Positions 43,911 to 54,844 of a stretch of DNA of 64,000 nt are shown here, piece by piece. The notes beneath the pieces were generated by a model, which worked only from the letters and a program-made list of their open reading frames with translations, had not been told where the DNA came from and did no database searches. The position numbers were made by a program, and so were the translations under genes. Origin of the DNA: Neodidymelliopsis sp. IMI 364377 (Eukaryota; Ascomycota; Dothideomycetes; Pleosporales; Didymellaceae); contig JAPEUT010000006.1 in NCBI GenBank assembly GCA_027946375.1, positions 161,478-225,477 of the forward strand. The letters are read 5' to 3'. How positions within the stretch are numbered: position 1 is the first letter of the stretch; each line of letters starts with the position of its first letter.

Positions 43911-46282
43911 ATGCGTACATCCATCCTAATTGGCCTTGCGGCTGGCTTTGCCAGCCAGGCCTATGCTGCTTGCAGCTCTGCGTTGAAGATCGACGACTTC
44001 TCGAAATGGTCCACCAACACTAACGCTTTGGGCTCGTGGACTAGCGGTACGACTCTTGCAGAGCGCTTCAATGTAACTTGCTGACAGGAACAGACGATGG
44101 CTCCATGACTTCTATCTCAGCCGCTAGTGGAGTCTTGTCCTTCAAGCCCAAGTCTGGCTCTTACTTCTACGAGACCTTCGCCTGCCAGGCCGCTACTTCC
44201 AACAACTACAACTCCCTCCAGTTCACCATCAAGGGCGTTGCTGGAGGATCCGGTACCCTTGAGATTCAGACACAGAGTTCGTGCTCGGCTACCACCTACA
44301 CCTCGTACTACACCCAGTTCACTGGCTTGACTGGCGCATCCCAGACTATCACCATCCCTCTCAGCCAGTTCTCGGGTGCCAATGGCAATGCTGTTACCGG
44401 TTTCGTCTGGTCTGGTTTCTCTTCTACCACTGCTACCTGGCAGTTGAGCAACGTTCAGCTCGGCTGTGGTGCTAGCACTGGTGGTTCCACCGGTAGCTCT
44501 ACCAGGGCTGTCAGCTCCACTACCCGTCCCAGCACTGCGTCTGCTGTCTCGGTCACCCGCACCACCCTGGCTACCTCTGCCGCGCCTCCTGCCGGAACTT
44601 GCGCTGCTTCTCTCATCGATGACTGGACATCGCAGTCCCGCTTGACCTTCATGTTCTACAACGCGCTCATCGAGCCTACATCCGATGATAGCACCATGAC
44701 TTCCCTCACCGTTGGCAAGCCTTCCAAGAACCGTCTTGAGATTGCTCCCAAGGACACCAGCTCGTACTTTTACTCTCAATTCGGCTGCTTCAATGCGAAG
44801 GCCAAGGGCCACACCGGCATTTCTCTTCGCATCAAGGCCCCTGCTGGAACCACTCTGGCCGTCCAGCTTGATTCTTCCAGCAGCTGCGACCCCACTGCTG
44901 CTCAATCTTTCAGTCAGACGTCTTCCCAGCTCGGCTGGACTTTCGACGGTACCGAGAAGCTGTACTTCATTCCCTTTTCCAAGTTCACCGGTCTCAACAG
45001 CGAGAAGCTCACAACCATTCTTTTCTCGTCTTTCACAAAGACCGTCTCTTTCGGTCCTATGGCCTTTGCGTGTGGTACTACCAGCGAATACACTGTCACA
45101 ACCGCCAACCCACCTACTGCCCCCACGGCTACTGTCGCTGCTCCTGCTGGCACTGCTGCTGCCCTTGTTATTGATAAGTTCGCCAATGCTGACAGCAATG
45201 CTCTCAGCTTCTGGCACGGAGCCGATGAGGGTATGACTCTGACTTACAACGGCGGCTTGACCATCAAGTCTGTCGATGCTGATTACTCTTTCTACACTCA
45301 GGTCTCCGGCTCTTGCAGTGACTTCAGCAAGTATAAGGGCTCTTATCTTCATATCGCCTACAGCGGTTCCACAGCCTTCACCGTGGCCTTCCAGCAGCAC
45401 AACAGCGCCTGCAATGCGGATATTGCTCCTTATCCCTACACCTGGGACTCAATTGAGGCTTCCCGTTACGCTAAGGGCGGCCACATCTATATCCCAATCA
45501 GCCACTTCAACATTGATCTGACCAAAGCCATCGGTTTCGCGCTCAAGGGTTTCTACACCCAAGACACCGTTAAGCTGACCGTCATGGAGATCGTACCCTC
45601 GGTTCCCGCTGGCTTTGTCATCCCCAATGACGAGGAGACCGGTGACCTCGTCTTCGCTTGCAAGCGCCCTAACTCTTTCGCTTTCGCTATTGATGACGGT
45701 GTTCCAAACCTTGCCCAAGAGGTCCTCAAGATTATTCGCGAGGAGAACATTAAGGTGACCTTCTTCACGGTCGGCGCCCCTCTTCTGGACGAGAGCACCA
45801 ATCTCACCAATGTCTACAAGGAGATGCAAGCCGCAGGCCACCAGCTCGCACTCCACTCTTTCACGCACCCTAAGATGGAAGGTCTTCCCGACTACTCTTC
45901 TATCGACTGGGAGTACAACGAAGACATCAAGGCCATGAAGCAGTCTTTCAACCTCGACACCTCGTACTTCCGTCCTCCTTTCGGTACCGAGGGAGCGCGT
46001 ATGCGTCAGCGTCTCGCCAAGTCTGTTGGCCGCAAGCCCACTATTACCAACTGGTCCGTCGATGTTGAGGACTGGTTGTGGGCTGAGACCGATACTCCTG
46101 AGCAGCAGCTCACTGCTTTCCAGCGTGACGTCAACAAGGGTGGTAACTTGGTGGTTCTCCACTACCTCTACCCCAGCACTGTCAGCTACCTGAGGCAGTT
46201 CATCCAGATTGCCAAGGCGACTGGTAAGCAGCTCATGCGTGTCGACCAGTGCATGATGGACCCCAACGCTCCTGCTTTGTAA
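43911..46282 (+). CDS. Secreted CE4 polysaccharide deacetylase with three N-terminal modules
   Basis: Two exons (43911-44046 and 44088-46282) give 776 residues. Signal peptide MRTSILIGLAAGFASQAYA. Three related beta-sandwich-like modules follow, beginning at ALKIDDFSKW (about residue 24), ASLIDDWTSQ (about 200) and ALVIDKFANA (about 405), separated by Ser/Thr/Pro-rich linkers fit for O-glycosylation. The C-terminal NodB domain (about 565-770) has FAIDDG (Asp581/582), HSFTHP (His635, His639) and RPPFG, the metal and catalytic motifs of carbohydrate esterase family 4. Likely acts on chitin or chitooligosaccharides at the wall or in the host, but the family also includes xylan and peptidoglycan enzymes. 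Codon use is strongly biased (many C-ending codons), suggesting high expression. Confidence 0.9.
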
Positions 46283-46683
46283 GGTAGTGAATCTAGGACG
46301 TTGGTTGTTGAGGTCGTGAAAAAGGTGGTGTCAATAAGGAATTTCTTTGAGATGTGAATACATATGTTATCAGCATTTCTTAATCATAATACACCCCTAA
46401 GAGAGCAATGAAGTAACTCAGGACTTTCCATTCATACATGTGCTGGTGCCAAATATTCGATGCATCTTTCGTCAACGTTGCGTTGTTCTTTTCGCTTCGC
46501 CCCGAACGAAAACGTGAAAACTCAAACCTAGAAACTGCTCGAATCGGGTGCACAATTTTGAAATTCAACAGAAGCACAGCTTCATCAATCGTAAAGCATA
46601 CAAAACAGTTCGTCGAAGGGTATCTCAATCTCCGTCTCATTACGCCACACCGAAAACACACTTACAACTTCAGAGCTCCACGA
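46283..46683. other. Convergent 3' spacer
   Basis: AT-rich, between two gene ends; nothing recognised. Confidence 0.4.
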
Positions 46684-47818
46684 TTATGTCCTCCTTACAG
46701 GCTCACTCCCATCCATCTCCACTGGCGCGCTACCAGGCATCTCATACGCAACCGGCGCTCCCACCGCACTTCCGTGAACCTCTGGCACATCCCTATACTG
46801 ACTTCCCGGACTTATGGCACCCTCTGCATGGTATGCATATTTCTCCGTTGGCACTGGTGCCTCTGCCATTCCTCCGTACTGATTGTACGTTTCCATCTCA
46901 TACGGATTGCTATGTGCTTGTTCGTGTTCGTGCTCGGATGGTGACCCAGATGCGACGGGAGCGTGGGCGTGAGCGTTGTTTCTTCGTCGGCGGAACAGGA
47001 GGAAGCCAATTACACCAAGTATCGCAAGACCACCTACAACACCGCCGACTATACCACCGATTGCACCGCCGGAGATGCCTTTGTCATCGTTCGAGGTAGC
47101 GGCGGTTGGTATGGCGGTAGTGGAGGTCGTTGAGGCCGACGCTGATGAGAGGGAGGATGCGGATGCGGAGATGGGTAAGGAGGTTGTAGGGGTTGCTGTG
47201 GCTTGCAGAGCGGCGAGACTGATCGTGAAGGACGAGGCGGATGGATGCGCGGAACTGAGGGAGGAGAAGGTATCGTTCATTTTTGTATCGGAGAGATTGG
47301 CAACGGGGTTGTCGACTGTAGACCAACTGGAATCAATGTGAGTATGCGACCACATTAGGCATTTCGCAACATCCTTACCACACATTGATTTGGTCTTTCG
47401 TCGCTGTGCATTCCTCACTTGACTTCATTAATATCTCATCGTCATGATATAATCGCACAGCCTGGAACTGCTAAGGCTGTTTTGATCGATGCTACACTTA
47501 CCGACTCTTCAGACAACAGAAAGCATTCGCGCCATTCGAGCACGACTGTTGACTCCCAGAAGGAGTCTTCTTATCACCTCCATCACAGTCCGAGTTTCCT
47601 TTCCAGCATATTGCGTCCTTTGCACCGGGCGAGCAGCAATAGAATTGATCGGTGAGAGACTCGTGTGCGCATATCATGGGCGGTATGCATCCAAACTTGA
47701 TACCCGGACATACATAGTTTGTCGCATTGCTTGGGAAGTAGAACTCGTCGAATTCGGCGGATACAAGAGATACGCATGCGAAGATGATGGAGGCAACGAT
47801 GGGCGGTATGCGCAACAT
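46684..47818 (-). CDS. Single-pass cell-surface protein with Cys-rich ectodomain
   Basis: Three exons (47818-47502, 47417-47379, 47326-46684) give 332 residues. Layout: signal peptide MLRIPPIVASIIFACVSLVS; an extracellular part with about 14 Cys in two clusters (PMICAHESLTDQFYCCSPGA and CSNGANAFCCLKSREECTAT); a Ser/Thr-rich stalk (about 140-205); one membrane span with GxxxG pattern (GGAIGGIVGGVVGGLAILGV), an RRRR stop, and a cytoplasmic tail with Tyr- and Glu-rich stretches. This resembles fungal Mid2/Wsc-like wall sensors in architecture, though the Cys pattern is not a WSC domain. Function unknown. The 39-base middle exon is required to keep the frame. Confidence 0.75.
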
Positions 47819-49460
47819 GGCGATGTATCCGAAGACCAGCAACTGTCAGTGAGAGGAAAAAGAACAACAAAAGCGCACGACAAGAGTAGACTTGCACTTA
47901 AGGCGCGCGACATCGTGCAGGGTCAATGTAGTGATCTTAAATTAGGTCGGCAGTCCGCTACTTAAGTGGGCCTAAAGTGGGAATCGCAGTTGGACCTGAA
48001 ACACTAACAGAGGCTGTGTGGTACTAGTCAGGTTGTTATCTGGCGGTCATAAGTTTAGAGAGCAATGTTCGTAGTTACATGCATCGTGGGATCTAAGTAT
48101 AACCGACCCCATGGTTGCGGAGGAATACGAAAAGCTTGGTCGTGCTTGAAGTGATTTCCCCAACGCGGGGATGGAGCGACCCTGCATGCGCTAACCATAT
48201 TGCTCTACCGCATGTCAAATCGCTTCAAGACTGTGCATTAAGGCGTCCCGTCGTTGATAGTGCGGATTGAGGGCGCAGCGCGTGAAGTTTCGGAAATTGT
48301 GAACGATTGACCGCAACTTGCTAAACGGTGACTCCTACACAACTACCGCAACAGCGCGCACGAATGGCGAAACCTGCATGCAGTTCTTAACAGGCCTACC
48401 ATGTTATGCTAGAGATCAGTTCCATCTTCACTTGATCGTTCCTTAGCAACTGGAGTAGAAAACTTCACACGAATTTAGGGTTTCGCACGAATAAGTAGAG
48501 ACTGACCAAACCTTCCTATCACGACTGTTGAGTTATGTCTCTCAGGATTGGACATGATGACGTCAGTGAATGCTTTCCCGCTGTCCCAGCATCAAGTTAT
48601 ATAGAGAATGTCATTTCTTGTCAAAGATCTATTGATGATGAAAGTCAGCTCTTGGATCAGCTTTCCACAGGGTTTAGTACTGCATTCAAAATCATGTCAG
48701 CTGCGCATGTTTCGAACACAGAAGAGATAGCCTTGGACATATGGGCGATAGCGATAAACAATATGTTGATATCAGAGGCGTTAGTCTCCCTTGAGGTATG
48801 TACACCAGGACAAAAATCAAAAGACTTGGTGTGATTGAAGCGACGGAATTGGTCGTTGACGTGGGCCAAAAGACACGGACTTGGTGAGCCATTTCTCTCC
48901 GCCTTCCGTGTGCATTTATCATCGAGCTCGCTCGTAGTTCTTCTGTCTTCAATTTGTTCCTGCTGGGAAGACCGATAGTACGTTCTAGTTGCGTATATAC
49001 AGGGCTGTTTTCTCGTTCTGTACTCTACTTGTGACTGGACATTGCGGCGTCTGAGGCATCAACGCCTAACAGCTAGTCCTACATCGATCGCCATCTTCGC
49101 TCTTATTTATTTTCACTATACCGTTGACTATCGTCACCTAGACAATAGAGTTCATCTAGGGTGACCAACGTTTCGACCACAATCACGGCAGCACTGATTC
49201 TTCACTTTGTTTCTTTCACCTTGGTTTACATAATCTTGTACCTTTCGTACCCCACATCCTGGTCTTAACAACGCCTTTCCCACACCCTTTCTCAACAACT
49301 GATTCATCTTGCACTGCGCAGCTCTACCTCTAAGACCCGAGGCGAACTACAGCACAGCATTGCGTCCGTTACTTCGTACAAGTATCTTCTGTCTGCAAGC
49401 GCAGCAGAGTCGCGACCTTCCAAACCGTCTTACTATCTTTGAAGCCCAGAATAGAGGCAC
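47819..49460. other. 1.6-kb intergenic region
   Basis: Contains the hairpin structure at 48145-48229 and one open frame of 99 codons (48535-48834) that I do not accept as a gene. The last 250 bases are pyrimidine-rich, as expected for the promoter and leader of the following gene. Confidence 0.4.
48145..48229. repeat. Nested inverted repeats, tRNA-like relic or structured element
   Basis: Outer arms 48145-48157 and 48217-48229 pair over 13 positions with one G-T wobble. Inside are two smaller stems: CCCC/GGGG (48158-48161 with 48167-48170) and CATGCG/CGCATG (48185-48190 with 48209-48214). On the minus strand the larger loop reads GTAGAGCAATATGGTTAGCG, which resembles a Pol III A box, and GGGTCGCTCC downstream is near a B box. 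The anticodon arm of a normal tRNA is missing, so this is not an intact tRNA gene. Confidence 0.45.
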
Positions 49461-51896
49461 ATGCACCCACCGGCACCGCCAGCCATGATGTCAGCCGAGG
49501 AAATCACGGAACTCAGGCGACTGAACGATGAGTTGAAGGCAGACAAGGAGGCCGCTGTGAAAAGAGCCGCAAAGCGTCACCGAGAGATGATGCATGCAAA
49601 CCGCCGCGCGGAGCGAGCAGAAAATGCACTAAGAAGGGAAGCCTGGGAGAGACTGGACGATCAAATGAAGACTACCAAGCTTTTTCGCAATTATAAGGAG
49701 ACAATCAAGATACTGGAGGCTGATCTCTCACACAAGCAACGATCTGAGCACTACATCCATCATATTCAAACTCTACAAGCCGCCAATGCTGGTCTTGAGA
49801 CCGCGCTCCTGGAACAAAAGCAGAACGTAGCGCGGCACATCATAGAGGCAGAAGAACACAGCCAACAAATGCAAGTCGACATTGAGACCGAGAAAGACCG
49901 AGTCTACAAAGACACCAAGGCTCATTACGAAGGTCTCCTCGCCAAATCCAAGAAGCAGTTTGAGGAAAGGGCGTCACGCACAAACGAATCTCACACAGAG
50001 GATGTCAATAAATTGAAAAAGCAGCTGCAGGAAGCGGTAAACATGATTGACTGGCACAGGAAACAAGCACAACATCATATCGAAAGGCGACCATACCTCC
50101 AGACTCCACAGCAAAATACTGGCACATTTGCCAATTCCACACCACCTTCACAGCAAAGCCCGGCTAAGACGGGGACCACGGCCATCAAGCGTAAGAAGTC
50201 TATCTCAACCAGGTAAGTATCATACAAAAAGGCGACAGACTTTTACACTGACACTGGCAGTAATGATGGCGTTTTCGAGTCTACTCCAAAGCGTAGCCGT
50301 ACGAATTCTTATGTTTCTAGCTCACCAAATGCACTTATGAGACAAGGACAGAGTACACAATATGCCATGAGTCCAACACGGCAACGCACCCCTTCACACC
50401 AACGACAACGTTCTGCTCTTTCCACACCTCGATTGCACCCATCCCAGCTGCAAATGCAACCGGCTGTCTCACCTGCCCCAGTGCTCTCAAGAACTCCGCA
50501 TCTTTCTGCAAACTTTGATGAGCAATCGAACGGTAGTTCTCTCGTCAACAGCCTACCTCCTCACCCTAGCGCCCAGGAGATGTCTTTGATCTTTCGCCAG
50601 ATGCTCGATAGAAACGGACAGGGACAGCAATTGGCTCAGACACCGCAAAAACTACATCCTATCAGCGTTCAGCAGTTTCTCGGAACTTCGATCAACTCCT
50701 TTGACCAACAAAAGCGTTCAGGTACCACAAGTGGGCGATCAATGTTCCCAACAGCTTCAGAATCTAATCGAACGACAACTGGAGAAACCATTCTGCCATC
50801 ATCATATAGGAGTCACGTTGCTGATGGCACACAGACTCAACGAGCGCAAAGGGCTCTTCGGCAACAGTCGCTACAACCTGAAAACTTCGGAAGATTCTTC
50901 GACTCATCAACAATCTCAAGGCAAGGCACTTCAACAGCCAATCAAGAGGCTGGAGTGCCAAGTATGAGTTTCGACAACGGGAACATGGCTCGCACAACAC
51001 AGCCATTCGGAAATCTTGATGATGCAGCTGTGGATTTTCTGGACCAGCCATCATGGTTCATAAACTCTATATCTGCTCCCAATCCCAGTAGTGCTGAGAA
51101 CCAGACACAAACGCAAATTCGAGGCTCAATTCTGCCGGAAGATGGGCTTCATCGCTTCGTAAATCCACAATTTCTGGTTAGAGGTGGTGACCCAACGACA
51201 CTTGGAGTTGACTACAGTACAGCATCGTCCTCGATGAGAACTGAAGCACCCACGCCAACGACAGACTCTGCACAGATGGGTCCATATCGTCCACGGATGA
51301 CACCTGCCTGGCAATATCAGACGAAGCAACAAGCTCAGCTACAGCAAAGGCGCGAGAACAACATTGACCCAACTTTACTGACCAACCCAGCCGGCGCCTT
51401 ATCCAGTAGCGCTTCCAATGGGATGGAACCGAAGTACAAACGATCTGCAGTTCTCGGTCAACTTAACATCAAAGCGTCTGCGCCTCCCACATTCCCTTCC
51501 CAAAACTCGCCGTCCCGCCCCGCCACCTCACGAAAGCTCCCAATTCCAGCATCAACACGATCAACCCGCTCAACACCCGCTCCCTCTGCGGTCTCGAACC
51601 CAACATCAAGCAAGCTACTTCCCGTCGTATGCCTACACTGCCACGAATATTGGTGGAACGAGTCATGCGATGGCGGAGAACCCTGCCAGAACTGCATCAG
51701 CTCTAAGAAGACCTGCGAGCGTCCAAAGTGTCTGAACTTTGCCGCAAATACCTGTACGAGTGCTCGCTGTCCACGCGTACATGAGGGCGATGCGAGGTAT
51801 GAGAATGTGGTTTCTAAGCCAAAAACCCTAAAGAGGATTGGAAAGAAGGCGGAAGCAAAGCCGAGTCCGACGGTATTGGGCTTCCGAGATGAGTGA
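49461..51896 (+). CDS. Coiled-coil protein with C-terminal Zn2Cys6-CCCH-like zinc module
   Basis: Two exons (49461-50212 and 50261-51896) give 795 residues. Residues about 10-215 form a long charged coiled coil (EEITELRRLNDELKADKEAA). A basic KRKKS/KRSR region near 240-262 could direct it to the nucleus. About 270-700 is Gln/Ser/Pro/Thr-rich and probably disordered. Residues 708-758 carry ten metal-ligand-type residues spaced C-x2-C-x8-C-x5-C-x2-C-x6-C-x4-C-x7-C-x4-C-x3-H. The first six Cys resemble a fungal Zn2Cys6 cluster except for x8 in the first loop; the last four fit a CCCH finger. The same composite occurs in the gene at 53348-54453. Function unknown; nucleic-acid binding and oligomerisation are inferred. 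Confidence 0.78.
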
Positions 51897-53347
51897 GAGG
51901 AGTAGAGAGCTTGCGTAAATGTATGGCTCGCTGTGTTAAGAGAAGCTACACGATGCCTCACTTCGCCCTGGAGTAGAAATTTGAGGGAAATGACTGCTTC
52001 GATGGGGAATGTCTTGGTAGCTAGATTCTCATATGCACTGTGCCGCTTCTTACTTGCTTAGGATAAATGCGACTCAGGAAGTCGCTCTGGATCTTGGAAC
52101 GACATAGTCGGAAGATGAACAAACCAGCAATCAAACGGTCAAGTTCTAGAAGATGTGCAGCCGTGATAATTGCATTTGTTTTTCAGCAAGTGGACTACTG
52201 GTGGGTGTTGAAACTACGTGTTGACGTGTCACGATGAGATTCGCAAGCCAAAGTTGTATGTGGGAGTTTTACCATTCATAAGAATACTCTAACCCTGGCT
52301 GGACGAGAGCCACAGATAGCTCAAAACATCTACAGTGTAACTCTCAGCGGATCCAGCTTTTCTCGTGCCGACCCTAGTTGAGGTCACACGTTCATCTGAA
52401 CGTTGTTGATAGTTCTCGCTAGCATCATAAGCACTGCAGGAAACACTTGTCAGGTTGATTGATGCCCTCAGACAAGAAATCTTCTTCGAGCCACCGCTAC
52501 AAGCAGTTGACTCAACGAAAAAGGGTTGCCCAGAGGGCTGGATGACTTTGCAACAGCCAGCAAGTGATTGGCAGAGTCCAGTGCCAAATGCGCCTTTGGG
52601 ATGCAACCGAAAGCGCACAAGGCACCGACCATTGACTTTGAGGCAATCCGAAGTGGCTGGGCCGACAGACCAGACGCTTTCGGTTGACAAAGTCCAGCGA
52701 CCAGGTGCACCTCCGGGATGTGACCGAAGGCGCAGAGGTGCTGACTCACTCCATTGCAGTTGCTCATGGTGAAGCAGCACACTGAAGTGGGGGGGACAAG
52801 CACTCAACACCTTCCACTGACAGCCTCGTGCATCTCTCAAAGGCGACACGTATGAACGTGGCACCTGATATTGAGTAGAACCTCTCATGCCAGAGATCGG
52901 GTGCATGACGAGAGACGAGGTGCCACGCTTGTCAGAGTTCGACCCGCCATGTTCAGGCAGCAGCTGTCTTGAAGTACTCGAATCTGAGGCGGCTGGAGAG
53001 AATGTTGGGAACGGTCCGGAAAACACAGCAACCGTCCGGCTTGTTCGTCGAAAGCAATAATCCACCGGAAAACACAGCGTGGTTGCGTTCGTATGTAGAG
53101 AAGAAAATGATGGAGTGTGAGAGGGGAAGCAACAGTTTAAATATTGACAGGAAGCGGCCGTGCGCTGTTGCCTAATAATTGGCCTGGCTCGGGTCGTTGG
53201 GCGATAGGTGGCTGGGAGGTGAAAGTAAGTCCACGTGATGTGAAAACCCGACATTTATCTAGGAATGACGTATTATGGGTTGTCTTAAAATTGTAAACGT
53301 ATGTAGACATTGATCTAGTGTAAATGAGAACGTGTTGCGCAAACTAA
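51897..53347. other. 1.45-kb spacer with decayed repeat
   Basis: A minus-strand open frame of 321 codons (53254-52289) spans most of this stretch but has Ser/Cys/Arg-rich composition explained by the repeat below, so no gene is called. No mobile-element proteins recognised. Confidence 0.4.
52571..52780 (+). repeat. Imperfect tandem duplication, period about 116 bases
   Basis: Sequence from AGTCCAGTGCC (52575) through CCGAAAGCGCACAAGG recurs from AGTCCAGCGACC (52691) through CCGAAGGCGCAGAGG, with matching GGGATG between. About 60 bases align with scattered transitions, the rest of each unit has diverged. Confidence 0.6.
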
Positions 53348-54453
53348 TCATCGGGGCAAGAGACCAGATGCATCATCATTATCGTTCCGGTTAAGCCTTT
53401 CCCGAATCTCTTCAAACAAGCCCTCGTATGTTTTCTCTCTGACCAGTTTTGTCTGCAAGGACTTACTAATTAGCATCTGCTTTGCTGCCTGCTTCTTAAT
53501 TTTCGCCATTTTCGACTGGGCTGCCGATGCGTTGCAATTCCTTTGAACGCGAGTGAATGGTACAAGATTGGTGAAACCATCGTCTTCATGTGCATATCCG
53601 CACATTGCATGAAAGCAACGACTTTTCTCGAAGTACCTGCACATTGCTCGCTTGCAGGGTTTGTGGGAGAGAGTGCAGTTCTCGCATGTGGCGCTGTTAT
53701 TGCAGCTCAAGCCTTGCGCAGAGCATCGCGTGCAGCAAACGACGGCTGTTAGCTTCACCCATTTCGATTTCTGTGGAATTTCGTTGGTGGCTTCTCTGAG
53801 CTGCGTTAGCGGTGCTCATAGTGTTGGATTAGATAAATCGACTTACATCGATGCTCCTCCTTTCAGAGGCAGCACGGATTCTGATTTTACTTCCTTCTAT
53901 GACCATTCGATGGTATCGCTAGCCTCAATTCTAGACACGTTATTTCCAACTCAGGTGACGAGATTGGAACGATGACCTACGCGCTTGAGTCTCCCCTTTT
54001 TCTCTTCCGTGGCCTGTTCGATTCGATGTGATTCTGACCGATCTTTCCAGCTGGCTTGCCTTGTGCTCTCAGCCGCAGCTTCAAAGACTTGATTGTTGCG
54101 TCTTGAAACTTGATGTATCCTGTTTTCTTGGCGTCCGTTGACTCAAGGTCTTTGATTCTTCTCCGCATCTCGTCGAGCTGTTGCGCCATGTTCTGAACTG
54201 TTTCTGCATGTCGACTCTGCGCCAAGGTAGTGGCTTCATAGTGTCTGGTTTCGATTTCATTGACGTGGGTCTTGTACTCGATTTGATGCTTCTGTGCTCT
54301 TGCTAAATAGAAGTTCTTTGCGTCAGTGGCGCGGCTGAGCTTGTCTTTCAGGGTGGTGACTTTCTCCTGCAATGCTATGATTTCTGCTTCCAACTCAAAC
54401 ATGTTCTCCACGTCCAGATCGCACTCTGGGGTTGAAGTATCGCGACTGTCCAT
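53348..54453 (-). CDS. Coiled-coil protein with Zn2Cys6-CCCH composite zinc module
   Basis: Three exons (54453-53981, 53880-53847, 53800-53348) give 319 residues; the 34-base middle exon is needed to avoid stops. Residues about 15-135 are a coiled coil (LEAEIIALQEKVTTLKDKLS), followed by a basic RPRKRKRGD likely nuclear signal. From residue 192 the spacing is C-x2-C-x6-C-x5-C-x2-C-x6-C, which matches the Zn(II)2Cys6 binuclear cluster consensus exactly, and then x4-C-x7-C-x4-C-x3-H, a CCCH finger. A basic helical tail follows. Zn2Cys6 clusters normally sit at the N-terminus of transcription factors, so the position and the fusion are unusual. It is a probable paralogue of the gene at 49461 and lies head to head with the one at 54845. 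Confidence 0.78.
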
Positions 54454-54844
54454 TGGAACAGACGAAAGATGCGTAGAGGATTGTTGAGAAATAATGCGTT
54501 GGGTACTTTAGGGGATGAGAAGCGGTAAGTAAGTGAAGGCTGGGCAAGGTCATGCTTGAAGCGATGTCACGTCACTGACCCCCGTGCCCAGCCAACTTAC
54601 CTTCACTTTGCCTTCGCTTCGTTAGTGCGGACCACTTTGCTAGCTATATCTTCTGGTTATCCCTTCGCTGTTCCACAACTTGTACATATCAACCCAGAGA
54701 TCTTGTTACATTCACCACACCAGTAGTCATCAACTGTCCATCGCTATAGCATCGCTGCTCTTACTACATAGTGCATATTCTCCAAGCTCAATGTTGTTCG
54801 GGTAACCTCACTAACCCGTATTACTGTAGTCGTCAGCATCAACA
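54454..54844. promoter_or_regulatory. Divergent promoter between two coiled-coil genes
   Basis: 391 bases between start codons pointing apart. No clear TATA box; pyrimidine-rich toward the plus-strand gene. No other feature. Confidence 0.4.

Noticed and set aside
44117..45400. Minus-strand open frame of 427 codons
   Set aside because: It is antisense to the CE4 deacetylase and open only because of that gene's strong third-position bias; the product is Gly/Ser/Arg-rich and featureless.
48145..48229. Complete tRNA gene
   Set aside because: There is no anticodon arm and the T-loop is too short; reported only as a tRNA-like relic.
48535..48834. Plus-strand frame of 99 codons
   Set aside because: Amphipathic and protein-like in places, but no recognised family, no neighbouring exon and weak start context. 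Not enough to call a gene.
52289..53254. Minus-strand open frame of 321 codons
   Set aside because: Composition is rich in Ser, Cys, Arg and Pro without domain-like pattern, it is partly made of the 116-base repeat, and no splice or start context favours it. Could be open by chance.
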